Positions 38,030 through 50,450 of a stretch of 64,000 bases of DNA are shown here, one piece after another. Each line of letters begins with the position of its first letter. The stretch's first letter is position 1. Origin of the DNA: Musa acuminata AAA Group (taxonomy: Eukaryota > Streptophyta > Magnoliopsida > Zingiberales > Musaceae); assembly GCF_036884655.1 (NCBI RefSeq), contig NC_088338.1:3176501-3240500 (forward strand), given 5' to 3'. A program made the position numbers and the translations under genes. The notes beneath the pieces were generated by a model. That model did no database searches. It was not told the origin of the DNA and was given only the letters and a program-made list of their open reading frames with translations.

Positions 38030-38637
38030 TGATAGGGGTAAAAAAACTGATTTGATATAACACCCCGGATTTGACGTAATACACCCCCACGCCGGACACC
38101 CTGTGCGGCACGTGGCTCCTGAACGAGCATTAACGACGACACGACGCGCACCTACACCCACCATACCCAAGCAACCTCCTCGGCTGACCCCTCGTGGCCG
38201 GTCAAGGCAGGGGAAGGCGCTGACTGACACCCCCCATACCCTGCGGCAGCTCGGCCTTCCACGCAACGACCACAACGACAGACGCCATCAGAGGTACGGC
38301 CCCGCCCCGGTAGGATGGCACGTCAGGTAACATCAAACCCACTTATAAATACCCCCTGGCTCCCAACAGGAAGGGGGGGACAATCTCACAAAAATACTCC
38401 ATTCTGCTTCACTAACTTAATCGTCGGAGGGGCCGGGCCGAGCAACGGGCCCGACCTGTGTGCAGGTACTCGACCGCCACTTAATCCGCCCGACGCCACG
38501 GAACTTTCCGGCCAGCGGCCCCCGTGGCAGCCACCGCAACCACCCAAGAGGAGCCACGTCTGATCCCAGCCATTTGGAGCCCTGAACCAGCCGCGTCGAC
38601 CCCGAGGTCACAACTGAAAAAGTTACTTACCGTAACA
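38030..38637 (+). repeat. 3' LTR
   Basis: 608 bp, from TGATAGGGG to CCGTAACA, with TATA at 38344-38351. It matches the 5' LTR closely over its last 320 bases and poorly upstream. Confidence 0.8.
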
Positions 38638-39618
38638 ATATATATCATTGGCGACGATGGATATTTTTCTATAACTTATCTTCCAAATAATTTGTACTCC
38701 AAATAACGGTTATATATCATTGTGAACTCTAAATTAGACTCTGCCAAGCACAGTTTTCCTAATTGAAATAGAAAGCCTAGTTCAGTATATCAAAGACTTC
38801 TATAAGCGTGTGAATAAAGCAATTGTGTCTCAACCTTTCTATGCAATCGATGGTTAACGCATTTGTCTCTTTCGGGTTAATTATGTATTCTTCTTATGTA
38901 GTTAGACTTATTTAGTATTATGATCCTTAGATTTAAAAAAATTATATTGAAAAATGAAACATCTAGTTCCATGTACTTTAATATCGTCGATTTATCGATA
39001 GAAGCACAAAACGATGGACAAAAAGATAATTTTAATATCTTAATTATATTTTTGGTAGTGGTGGATAATGGTGTCACTAGGGGCCATGTGTGACTGTTGT
39101 GGATGAGGAAAGAAAGTAACGACGAGAGGTGAATTAAGAGAGAGGAGGAAGAAGATAATACATATGTCGACGCTCTACTTCTGCGTTGGCATTGCTCGAC
39201 AACTGTATCGGTGCAGAACTACGTTGGTGTTGACGCAGTTGTTAAGCGATGTCGACGCAAAAGATGCAAAGCATCGACATCCGTATCGACGTCTTTCTCG
39301 TCTTCCTTTATCTCATATCTCGTCATTACTCTTTTTCTTTAACCATAATAATCACTTATAACCCTCAGCAGCACCATCGTATGTCACCATCGAAAATATA
39401 ACTGAGATATTTAAATTATTTTTTTATTTATTATTTTTATGCTTTCATCGATAAAATCGATGATATTAGAATAAATAGAACTATATGTTTCACTTCTATA
39501 ACTATATAATTATACATGGATATTTTAATATAATTTTTTTAATTTTAAAATTATGATGCTAAAAAGATTTAAGAGGTAATTTCGTCTCTTTCTCTCTTGA
39601 TCTACTCCTCTCAGAGTG

Positions 39619-39621
<3 letters not shown>
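38638..39621. other. AT-rich spacer
   Basis: About 1 kb, no recognised gene or element. TATATATCATTG occurs at 38639-38651 and again near 38711. Confidence 0.35.

Positions 39622-39702
<81 letters not shown>
39622..39702. repeat. Compound (CT)n(TA)n microsatellite
   Basis: About 21 CT units run directly into about 19 TA units, ending 35 nt before the ATG of the PADRE-type frame. Likely length-variable. Confidence 0.95.
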
Positions 39703-39705
<3 letters not shown>

Positions 39706-39736
39706 CCTGAGGTCGATATGGCCCCTGTCCAGTGAC

Positions 39737-40223
39737 ATGGGTATCTGCAAGTCGTGCGACGCGGCCGCGGTGGCGGAACCGGCGACCGTCAAGCTGGTGC
39801 TGCAGGACGGGCAGCTATAGGAGTTCGCGAGGCCCGCGAAGGTGTCCCACCTGCTGCAGCAGGACCCGACGTGCTTCGTGTGCGACTCCGACGACATGGA
39901 GTTCGACGGTTTCGTGCACGCCGTAAGCGCCGACGACGAGCTGCGGCCCGGGCAGCTCTACTTCCTCCTGCCGATCTCCATGCTGCAGCGGCCGCTCAGT
40001 AAGGAGGAGGTGGCGGCGCTTGCCGTCAGAGCCAGCGCCGCCCTCCTCGTAGCCCGGCGTGGTGCCCGGGAGAGGTGCGTGCCGCCGCTGGTGTTCCACC
40101 CGGCACTGCGCACCGTGGCCGCCGCCGTTGGCGCAAGCGGTAGTTGGCGGATGATGGGAGGAGGGAAGAAAAGAGTTAATTCAAAGGGGAAGCGACAAAG
40201 GTCGGGAGCTTGCGTCCGAGTTT

Positions 40224-40288
<65 letters not shown>
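39737..40288 (+). pseudogene. PADRE/DUF4228 protein with premature stop
   Basis: From ATG 39737 the translation opens MGICKSCDAAAVAEPATVKLVLQDGQL, the typical start of plant DUF4228 (PADRE) proteins, which are small stress-induced proteins of unknown biochemistry. Codon 28 is TAG (39818-39820), where relatives usually have Gln before EFARP. After it the same frame continues with VSHLLQQDPTCFVCDSDDME, DELRPGQLYFLLPISML and KEEVAALAVRASAAL, all well conserved. The 3' end loses the expected C-terminal motif and reads through a GT/TA microsatellite to a stop at 40286-40288. The gene has no intron. One C-to-T change could explain the stop, so a sequence error or a recent null allele are both possible, but the tail also looks damaged. 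Confidence 0.8.
40224..40287. repeat. (GT)n(AT)n microsatellite
   Basis: About 8 GT units followed by about 23 AT units, overlapping the 3' end of the PADRE-type frame. Confidence 0.95.
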
Positions 40289-40290
<2 letters not shown>

Positions 40291-41067
40291 GTTATTTCCT
40301 AATAGCTTGAATTTGTAGGATTATTTGTCATCTAATTGAACATATTTATAAAAAAAGAAAAAAAAACTTAAGTTTAATTAATATTTGTATATAGCCCTCG
40401 TTTTTTAGTTGACTTGTATAGTACATTTGGATTCACTCGTACATTAAATTATATATTAGGTTCTTTACTAACAGCTTTAGTTTCTTGAATTATTTATTGG
40501 TCTCTTAATCAAGAATATTTATCATAAAGGAATCTGAGTTTAAATTTATACGTTTCTCTTTATTTTGTATAATTGATTAATGTCAAGCCTAATACGACAT
40601 ATTTTGTAACATATCTTCTCGTGGATATCATGTCATCGATGAAACATCAATCCATAGTTATATGGACTCTCTCTCTCTCTCTCGCTCTCTCTCTCTCTCT
40701 CACACAAATTAACAACTCAAGCAAAATCTACATTGCTTCATATCACAATCCAGTAATGCTCAGGAGATGAAGGCAGATAGCCTGACACCCCCATCAAAGA
40801 TGAGCAAAATGCATCATTTGTAAAGGACAGGAATAGTGTGACATGGTAAGTACATTCAACAGATTCCTCCCATTTTCTCTATCCTCAATCACATTTTTAC
40901 TATTGTTCAAGCTAATAATTCTCTAAAAAACCCATGCATCCTTCTTCAAGGATTCTCTTGGCCTGGGTGAAATCAAAACCTAACCTTTTGGCACACAAAA
41001 TGCAGGCTTGAGGAGAGGAAAACAATGGCTAAAAGGAAATACAAACATAAAGATTAGAACTACAACT
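40289..41067. other. Spacer with CT-rich microsatellite
   Basis: About 0.8 kb. A CTCTCT/CGCTCT tract at about 40666-40700 is followed by the 3' flank of the minus-strand peptidase gene. No gene seen. Confidence 0.4.
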
Positions 41068-44000
41068 TTACAATTTCCGTTCGTATTGCGAGTAGAGATT
41101 CCCGAAGCGTCTTAGCCACCACGGTCTCGTCTCACCGTAGCCCGTGCACTGCCCCTCCCCTTCCTCCTCGCTGCTGAAAAGGGTCTGGTCGGAGCAGTCA
41201 AGGCCTGCCCCACACGCTGCGTTGTAAGACCGGCATGCAGAGTGGCACACCCGAAGCCTATTGTCTCCATCCTTGTCGTCGCAACGTTGCATTGAGATCT
41301 GAGGCAAGAAAGAAGCAAATATTAGAACAGGTGCATGTCTTTTAACACACCTATGTGGCTGTTTAGTTGAAATATATCAGAGATCGATATTAAAGAGCAA
41401 AGTATGACACTAATTGCATCAAAATTTAAACCAAAGTGTTCATTTGAAATTGTAGTTTTGGTGATCACTTCTTATTTCTCATAGAAACAGTTCATATCTA
41501 ACTCAACATTCAAGTAAAATCTGTTTATGAATCCAATGTTGGTTAAAATCCTTGTACCAAAGTGCTATAGAACTAACAGAAAGAATACCCATGAGAACTT
41601 TAAAGTCGATAGACATAAATAGCATACCCAGCAGGCAAGCCGCTTTGCTGCAGCTGCACAGTAGCCATTGTCAAGGATGCCAAACAACGTCCGCCCACCT
41701 GGTACTAATCGGTTGTAGTTAGGCATTACTACAGCTGCTTCAAGCTGCTGTAGTATGCTGGGTTCACTCGGTGCACAGTGCTGTCCAAGTAAATCCTGAG
41801 CTAGCACATCACCACAAATTGAGAGGCTAGCAAGCAACGATGAGCTGTTTTGACAAGCATAACCCGCATAGTCAGAACAACGGAACTCACAAACACCATT
41901 GTCGCAGACTCCTCCATGCAAACTACACTGCTCATCGCATATAGCTGCAAAATATAAATCAATATATCAGTTCTTACACTTTCTTTGTCTAAAAGCATGA
42001 GCAACCAACGCTAATGTAATTTGCATCACAAAATGTGCAAGAAGTACAGGTTCTAAACAGAATGGGGAACAGTACCAGTAGAGCAGTCAACACCTGTCCA
42101 ACCAATTTGGCATTCACAGATACCGTTTGGATGGCATATGCCATGTCTGCTACAGTTTCCTGTACATGATCCTGCAAATGAAACATAATTTATAAACATG
42201 AAAAGTATGAACAAGAGCACTGAGCACCACAACCGAGTTGTAAATATTCAAAAGCAAAGAACCAGCTAGGTGGAAGAACATGATTTTATTGCCACCACAA
42301 TATTTTATAATTAAAGGATCAGCAGGTACGTTATCAGGCAGCATAATACATTTAGATTTTACTTTGTATCTGGATAGGAAGTCCAAAAGGGCATATGACT
42401 TCAATTATTCGATGGATCACTCCGATGCATGATACTGTAATATATGATTCTCGAGCCTACATTCTCCACAGGACAGTAATGCCAATGGTACGATTGGCAT
42501 TCGCCAAAAAAATTTGAAGGGATGAAAAAGCAATAGCCACATATTTTGAAGTATCTTAGGAAGCCCTTTTATAGTTTGAAAATGAGAACCAACAACAGAA
42601 AGCACATAAAATGCACACAATTTTTATCAGTCATTCTGGCTCCTCCAGCTTAATTAAGAATTCGAAAATTCACTCTTTGCTTAGAGTACATGAAAAATAT
42701 CCTCTGGCTGACATGGATAACAATTATCTTCAAAGAAAAGGAGGTTGGATTTTGCAATGTGGATTGTGGCTTTTACAAAGAATGTAAAAAACATGGAGAG
42801 CGTCATCATTTGGTTGACATGGACGGAGTCAAAATGCAATAAACTATGCAATAGGTGTTGTAATCTTGTAAACTCACTTTTGCTGCAGTCATTGCCATGG
42901 AAGCTAAGAAAGCAACGGCACTTCCCATCAATGCAGTCACCATTGAAGCTACAAGAGCCAGGGCACTGGCCAGTGACAGACATAGGCACACTGCTGCACA
43001 ACTCCTGATATGCTGGGCAGATCAGCTCACCTGCAACATCAAGGTCAATCATATTGATGAGTCTATGAAGCTCTCATATGACATGTTTTAGCACAATGAG
43101 AAACTCACCATGGAATCCACGAAACTGAACAGGACCACCAGCTTCCGGACACACTTTCCAGATACCATCCACGGCAACCTAGATGAATTAATCAGATCTA
43201 CCACAGGTCATATGTGGGCATAAATCTACAGATATCATAAGCTGTATACATTTGTGAAGAAACCCATAAATCAAAGACCATTATAGGCTATACCCTGGTG
43301 CTAATAAAATAAAACAATAATGGGAACTGTTAGAGCCAGGTGCCATAAGAAATCAACTTATGCCATCCATGGAAATAACCATAACCATGCACTCAAAGTA
43401 GGGGTGTATGCCTTGTACACGAAATAAGAGACAAAAGGCTGGTAGCCAAAGCAAACTTCAAATAGCATGTAAAGAGAATTTTAGTTTCTTCAGGGATTGA
43501 CAGATGGAATGAGCTTTCTAAGGGCTAGATGTTAAATTTCCAACAGAAATCTCAGCAGGTACTGATAGAGCTAAAGATACTTAAAGGTTTCAATAAGAGC
43601 AGAAATTTTATCGCAGAAAAGAAAAGAAAATTACATTACTCCAATGAGTTAGAAGAAATGACTACTATGATTTATCTTCAAGTTAAATAATGATTTCAAT
43701 TTTGTCTGCATCAGACAGGAATTTCTGCAAAATTCAGAATAGTTTTTGCCTAGAGAAGCAAAATGGTTAAACATATGCATAACCAATTTGCATCGATCGG
43801 ATCCATTATATTTACTGAAAAGGCTTTCTTCCAAATATTTAAGATAACATCAAATGCCAAAATATACTATAGTAAACCTCCTACTAACAACAAAGGCTAG
43901 ATTGAGGTGCCAGACATATCAAGTTTATGTAGAGTGCAATAAGCTATTTTACATTCTCATCCACATATCTGGATAGTTGCAGTGCGATATGCTATCTTAC

Positions 44001-47000
44001 AAAAAAATGTAGAAAGATAAACAGTAAGAATATGCAAAATAAAATAGTTCTCTACCTCTAATGTGTTGTTTCTACACCTATGTTGATAACATCCATTTCC
44101 CTGGGTCATAGAACCCCTAATAAAGCCTGTGCGCACCAATGATGAAGCCATACACCTGACAAGCTTGTAGCACATTAGAAGGTGATCAAGAAATAATTCA
44201 ATTTTAGTATAAGTTCATCTTAGTGCTGGTATAAAATAAATAAATAAATTTCCCATTTTGTTTGACATTTTGTCATTAAGCCTCTTTCTTGTAAGCAAAG
44301 AATGTTATCCAATTAAAACAAATGTTAAAATTGATCATCTCACCTGGAGTTAATTCCTCGGGCCTCACCCAACATTCTGTCAGGTGATCGTGCACTTTTC
44401 GTGTCCGTGCATGAACCATCAGAATAAGCAACAAAATATGTACAATAGTCTGCCAATGATGATTGCCCACCTGCATTGACAAAGTAGTTTTTAACATCTA
44501 TAACAAATAAATGCATCATATTGAAAATTTTCTAATTTAAACTATAAGAGCTACCAAAGGTACAAATTCCTTTACAATGTTAAAATGAAAACTAACTTCA
44601 TTCAAAGAGGGCAAATTGGACCAAACTGCACTTCACATTGGAACAAATAACAGGGTTGTCATGTTGTAACTTCATTCAAAGTTACAGATTATGCATGATG
44701 TCCTTAGGATTAGTGGATTACAAGGGAATATGTTGATGGTTCTCTATACTAAAATTTTAACAAAACAAAATTCATCCAACACAAAAATCACATTGCCACA
44801 CCAGACTTTCAACAATAAACAAAAGAGGAAAAAGGAAAGGACAGAATGATTAGACTTATAAATTTGAAAAACATTAGTATCAATACAAACACCAGTTTAC
44901 TAAAATTAACTAAACAGCTTAGTTCAACTACTAAGAAGAACATCAACAACAAAAACAAAGAGAATCTTAGCTTGTGACACAACATACCTTGTCCTACACT
45001 TGCCAAGCTCAAGAAAAAATAATAATTTAATGAAAAATTATTATGATATGGTCAATCATTCTGATGATGGAACAACAAGAGGGCAACCAACACATAGGGC
45101 TCACATCATTCAAATCTAGAGAGGATAATACACAACATTACACCACCACATGCAGCAATGTTCATTTTGAAATTTTGAACCCAAGAATGAGGGAATCATA
45201 GAGAGTGAGAACTTCAACATCCAAAGCTGTTTTATCACAAACTAGGCAGGCTAATAATTTCACTTGTTTTTGCTAGTGAGATTGAACCACCATCAAATAG
45301 TTTGTCTTTTTTTCTCCTTTAAATTGTTCACTATTGTCAATCACATATATGTATCGTAAACCCACTTTGTGGATCCCCAATCTGGCTTGGCTAGGTCTCG
45401 CTCACTTCATTTTCCTATAGTACCTATTCAGCTTCATCCATCACGGGACTTCTTATGACTTTGTGGATTTGAAAATTCACTCAGTTATTTGCCTCGAAAT
45501 TAAAAATAAAAAACAAACCAGAAAACTAGAAAAAGAGAGAAAAATGGTTCTGGCTCAAAAATGATATGCAGAATGGGGAACCTTTTTGGTGCCCCACCCT
45601 CTTAAAGACAAACTGAGACACAATGTGAGAGGTTTAAATACAATTTACAGTACCAATATGGATAATGCCTTGAACCACCTGAAGATGTTCAAAATGCCAA
45701 ATGCAGCTGATCTTGGTAAAGTTTACCAATGAATGATAATGACCCATAAGTAGATAGAACAATTTTTTTACCATTTCTGACAGGTAATCATAATTTTTTT
45801 AGTACAAGTAGCTACAGGTTTTGCAATGGTTTTCAACTACTTCTTCAATACATAATGATTAAGGCCAAGATCCAGGTCACCGTGGAACAACTTTACTACA
45901 GTAAAAAAAGATGAACAGAAAACAGGAGATTAAAATTTCAATTAAAATTTCAATTTGAAATGCTAACTAGAATTGAGGCGTGCCTTTATTAGCCTGTGGA
46001 AAATATTGAGCCCATTGTGGCAAGTCCCCATTATAACTCACAATAGGGCAGTACCCTTCTGCCTCCCTGTTGTATGTACAACCTGACAACTGAGTAGTGT
46101 TGCAACGGTATGCCCCTTTCCAGTGATTGCAAGGAGACGTAACAAATTCCGTTCCTTGATTCCAACCCCAATCAAGGTGGTCTGCCATGCTATAATTAGC
46201 CTGGTACCATCCACTATCCTCTAATAAAGCCAAAGTCATTTTCGAAACTACAGATTTTGTATCCACAGATCCTGTCATGATTTCATTCATTAGAAGTCTT
46301 TTCTCCCAGTGAGAACCTGCCATAGATAGTACATCATTTAGAGATGACCAAATGGAATTCAATGGTGTATTTGATCAGGCATATTGGTTAAATACCACTT
46401 TTTTATGCAAAAGAAAGTACCTGATGTACCACGACCTCCTCCATCTTCCAACTCTAAGCCAGTAAAATTTTCAGAATATGCCTGACAAAAAGAATAATTA
46501 TCAAGATCAAATGACAGCATGATCTTAATTTCCAGAACAATTAAACTAATTTGTATGCTCCAACAACCGAATGAAGAAAGAATCTCCTTGTTCCTATATG
46601 ACTGGCTCCAACTTACCCCATAGTGATATCTAGCATGCATAACAACTCGGGGTAGGACCACACGTGTGACCATACGTCCAAGCTTCTCATCCATAAGTTG
46701 CATAGTAACCTGAAAACATGGGTGGTTAATTCAAGATGATGTTTATAATCAATAGTGACTTGTTCAAAGAGCTCAGAGTAAAAAAAGAAAGTACTAAAGA
46801 CAGACTGCAAACAGATACCTGGCTACGCCTTCTTTTTCTCTCATCACGGAAGTGTGCGAAGGCATGAGGATCAAAACCTAAAACATGTATGACCTACAAA
46901 GCGAATTCCCATCAATTACCGAAGCATAGTTGAGAGACCTCATTACAAAAAGAAATTGGCCAACCTCATGTATCAAAGTAGCTGAAAGCAGGGCTTCTGC

Positions 47001-50000
47001 CTCTGCTGTTAAATGACGAGGAGCGACATTTACATGTCCTACAATTTTTGTAAGGTAAAGGTTAACTAGAATAGACATCAAAGTCAAAAAAAAAATCACA
47101 TACAAAGTTTGCCAATAATTGGCAACAATTATTATATCTAAAACACCTGCAATTGCACGACCCCATTGATCCCGCTCACATGCAACTGCCCATGCAAGAG
47201 TGTTGCCAGTTGTGGGTCTAGCGGTTACCAACAGAACAAGGTCAGCATCAGCCACTCCATCTGCATGGTATAAAGGTACTGAAGCTAAAGTACATTAGAA
47301 GAAACTGAGCCGCATCCAGAACATCTAGAGAAGGTACCTTCAACATATTCATGGGGAAGTTGCACCCCACCATCCTGCCCACACGCAGAATATCCACTTA
47401 ACCGCAAGTTTCCCTTAACAGGTTCAATGGCTAAAGCCCTTCTAAACCACTCTGCTGTTTGCCCAAGTGCCTGCTCAAGAATATTTGATGAACAAAACTT
47501 GTTAAAGAGAGCTCTCATAAATACAAGTGACTAATCAAACCATCATTGTTTAAATAAGCTGATTTTGGAATCTCAGTGAGTTTCTAAAGGAGAACAACGA
47601 CTAATTTTAGTTAGGTTTCAGTAGGTCTCACCAGTTTTATTGATTCATTCAGTATAAGGAAGTTTCAAATTGAAGTGAACAAAAAACATCGAAATTTGAT
47701 CAATCCAGTTTTAGAAAGTGCTTCCATTCCTTAAGATTTACTCTCACCCCTTTCTCTCCAAATTTCAGCTTTTTCTTCGAATGCACTCAATCATACCTTC
47801 CTATAGCTAGAAATATCCAATTCAAACTATTAAGCTTTAAAAATAATCTCACTACAAAATTAAAGCATTTGGTAGTTTTTTTGTCATTTAAATTAGTTTT
47901 TAGTGGACTGCCTCCCAAATTTCTCTCAGAAGTTGAACTGATGTAGCGTAAACATTATAATTTTAAAACAAATTCCATTTTGTTCACATATGAAACCTGG
48001 TTGAAATATCAACAATCTAATTCAATATGGCTTGTCAATACTACCTCCATGGCAGTCACCATGGCGATGAAAGATAACAGCATCTAGAATGCATACTAAG
48101 TACATAGTAGTAAAGATTTCCCTCAAAAGAATGATAAGAAAGAAGTCGGCACTATGTCATATTGTGACTTGACTGTTTTAAGAGGATGGCCCTTGGTGTT
48201 GCTCCTTTATAACCTGATGACCAGAATTGTCATGAAAACCAATGAGGACGTATTAAGTGTAACTAGTCTAAAGTCTAAACATAAATGATATGGGTATTAA
48301 TTGTTAGCATACCATGCCTCCCATAGAGTTTAATATGTTTTATATTGGCTTAGTAAATTAATCGTTAGAATGCTTCTTGAATTTTTAGATTACAACGCAA
48401 CCATTATTATAACAAAATTTCATCTGAAAGCCACAAGTCATTGGGACTATCTAAATGACTATATTAAACAACACAAGGTATTAGTTTATAATAGCACCTA
48501 ATATTCTCTTCTAATTTTTCTGAGGTGTTTCCAAAATCTTCTAGGATAGGACTTGAAGCATAACAGTAAAAAATGAGACTTCACAGACCAAACTGAAACT
48601 GAATGGTTGAACACATCATTTGTACTTTATTCAAAACATCACTTATAAACCAACAAGTTGGGAAATCAAAACTAGGGTAAGAAGCAACAGGCAGATTTCT
48701 ACACTAGTAACTCAAACTTTGCTCGTAAAATCTTGGTAAAAGAAAGACTATATGGTAGACACATAACATGAACATAAACGATTATAATCCATGTGAAGTT
48801 AATTCCATTGCAGCTGAAGCAGCAATAGCTAAAATGATACCTTCCGAAGACGTTGCTTTTTATCCTCTCCTGAAATATCTTCCAGGGTGCACTCATACCA
48901 ACAATCGGCAAAAACTGGTCGATCTCCATGAGCATTGCACACAGGTGTTCTTGGTATTGATGTTGCAGGAGGTTCACCAAGCTGAAATATGAGCATAATA
49001 GAAGACCAATTCACAGTTACAGAATGCACGACTCCGAATGCATAGAGGGAGGAAATATCTACTTGCAACAAATTACCTTCACGAGATCTCCAACATTTTG
49101 ACAATCTCTATCGGAAGTGTGCCCAACAGCATCATAATTTAGAAATATCCGTATAGGCTGCTTTGCATCAATTTGCAGTGGAAAAGCTGGAGACAATTCA
49201 AGCAAAGTTCTCCCTCCACGATGATGTGGCCTTGACAAACTAGACCCATGATAAACTTGAGGAGTGACGGAGTACTCTTTTCGGCCAGGGCGCCGCCTTT
49301 GATGGAGTATCTCATCATGGATGCACGAGTGCGTGAGATAAACATTTTTCTCCCCAGATTCAGTATTTTGCCAAAGCAGAGGCTTACTGTCTTGAGGTTT
49401 GGCACAAGTTGCTCCAAAACTCACAAAGAACAATGCAATCTACAAAGCAAAAGAATAAATATAATTGTCAAAGTCTGGCATTCGGCTCAAGTTCTACTGA
49501 AGGGGCTTGGGATAAGAAAAACAAATCACCACGCATTAAGTGTGTAAAAGGAACGGTAGCAAAGAGCACAAAAATTGCCTACCTAACTTAAAATAGCGAT
49601 CAGTCCGACACTAAAAGATCATTCTAAGGGCTAAAATTTCGAGGAACTCATAGTAATAGAAGAAGCCTTGTTCTACACAGGACAACAACCACCGCAAAGC
49701 TCTGAACAAAGACTCATGAACATCGAGAACCCCCATACGCAGAAAGAAAGATACCAGAATAACTGGAAAGACCAATCACCTACCCCAAAACCACAACCAG
49801 AACAGGAATAGTAAACCCTAAACCACAACCAGCCTAGATTGGTCTACCCCCTTCCCCAGATCACAAGTAGACGCCACAATCCAATGCAAACTCAAACAAC
49901 CAAACCCAAATCCGTCAAAGCCAACAAGTTCCATTCGATTCTTCCCACCCACGGCAAAAAGATGTCCTCCCCACCCCAAAAAAAAATCACAAGCCAGATC

Positions 50001-50107
50001 GAGTGGCAAAACCGCCCTACCTCAAGCGCGACGACCGCGAGAAGAACCGACACGGGAAATGCTGCCCCCAATGACACCGCACGAGGAAGCGAGGGCTTCA
50101 CCTCCAT
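41068..50107 (-). CDS. Leishmanolysin-like (M8, invadolysin) metallopeptidase with EGF-like repeats
   Basis: Zinc endopeptidase of family M8, one gene in most plants. Seventeen exons (minus strand): 50107-50021, 49439-49077, 48981-48841, 47470-47338, 47260-47147, 47038-46965, 46893-46819, 46709-46617, 46481-46421, 46316-45984, 44470-44344, 44155-44056, 43178-43109, 43030-42878, 42171-42076, 41944-41628 and 41298-41068; 855 residues, as expected. A hydrophobic signal or anchor (about 12-40) is encoded by exons 1-2. The zinc site HEVIHVLGF is at 303-311 (His303, Glu304, His307), with SHWEKR (His383) as likely third ligand and NEIMTG (Met394) as Met-turn. The Cys-rich tail has EGF-like modules (CSFNGDCIDGKCRC, CSRHGICHPNGICEC, CSLHGGVCDNGVCEF). 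Intron 10 uses a GC donor. It is probably secreted or ER/Golgi membrane-bound. Confidence 0.94.
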
Positions 50108-50450
50108 ATATCGACCCGAAGGCTGCGGGAGCCGCTTCCATCAACCCACCGGGGGACCGATCATCCGCACCACCAACCAGGCCGGGCCCTGCTTCCCCGC
50201 CTTCGCTGCCAGGAGCTCGCTTTCTCCGCCCGACGACGCCTCCCTACGCCTGCACAGTCGCCGGAATCGAGAGGTCCCGTCAAGTAGCCGTCCGCAGGCG
50301 GATCAGAGCGCCATTAGAAGTCGCGACGGTCGCCGAGAGTCGATGGGGGCCGAAGTGGAGATCTGCTGGGTCTCGTAATTCCCGGAAGTCGGAAGCAACG
50401 ACGGAAGAAGGATCGGCGAACTCTAAGAGAGAGAGAGTGACGACGTAGCT
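50108..50450 (-). promoter_or_regulatory. 5' UTR and proximal promoter of the M8 peptidase gene
   Basis: GC-rich sequence directly upstream of the ATG at 50107; composition drops sharply after 50450. Open frames on the plus strand here have no family similarity. A short GA tract (about 50425-50435) lies near the likely start site. Confidence 0.45.

Larger units (their letters stand above)
35084..38637 (+). mobile_element. Non-autonomous LTR retrotransposon (LARD-like) packed with minisatellite
   Basis: 5' LTR 35084-35556 and 3' LTR 38030-38637 share start (TGATAGGGGTAAAAA), CGTCAGGTAACATCAAAC, a TATA box (TATAAATACCCC at 35269 and 38344), ATCGTCGGAGGGG, TGTGCAGGT and the end GTTACTTACCGTAACA. 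Three bases after the 5' LTR is a primer-binding-site candidate TGGCGCTAGAAGGAGGG (35560-35576), and a purine-rich GGGTGGGGCATA precedes the 3' LTR. The 2.5-kb interior has no gag or pol similarity and is built of GC-rich repeats. The LTRs differ in length (473 and 608 bp) and clearly in sequence, and flanking pentamers (TTTCC, ATATA) do not match. The TGGCGC-type primer site hints at a Ty3/gypsy parent, which is inference. Confidence 0.85.

Noticed and set aside
36683..38055. Three overlapping forward open frames of 360-394 codons, Pro/Arg-rich
   Set aside because: They are produced by a GC-rich 65-bp repeat with no stop codons in any frame; the period is not a multiple of three and no domain is visible.
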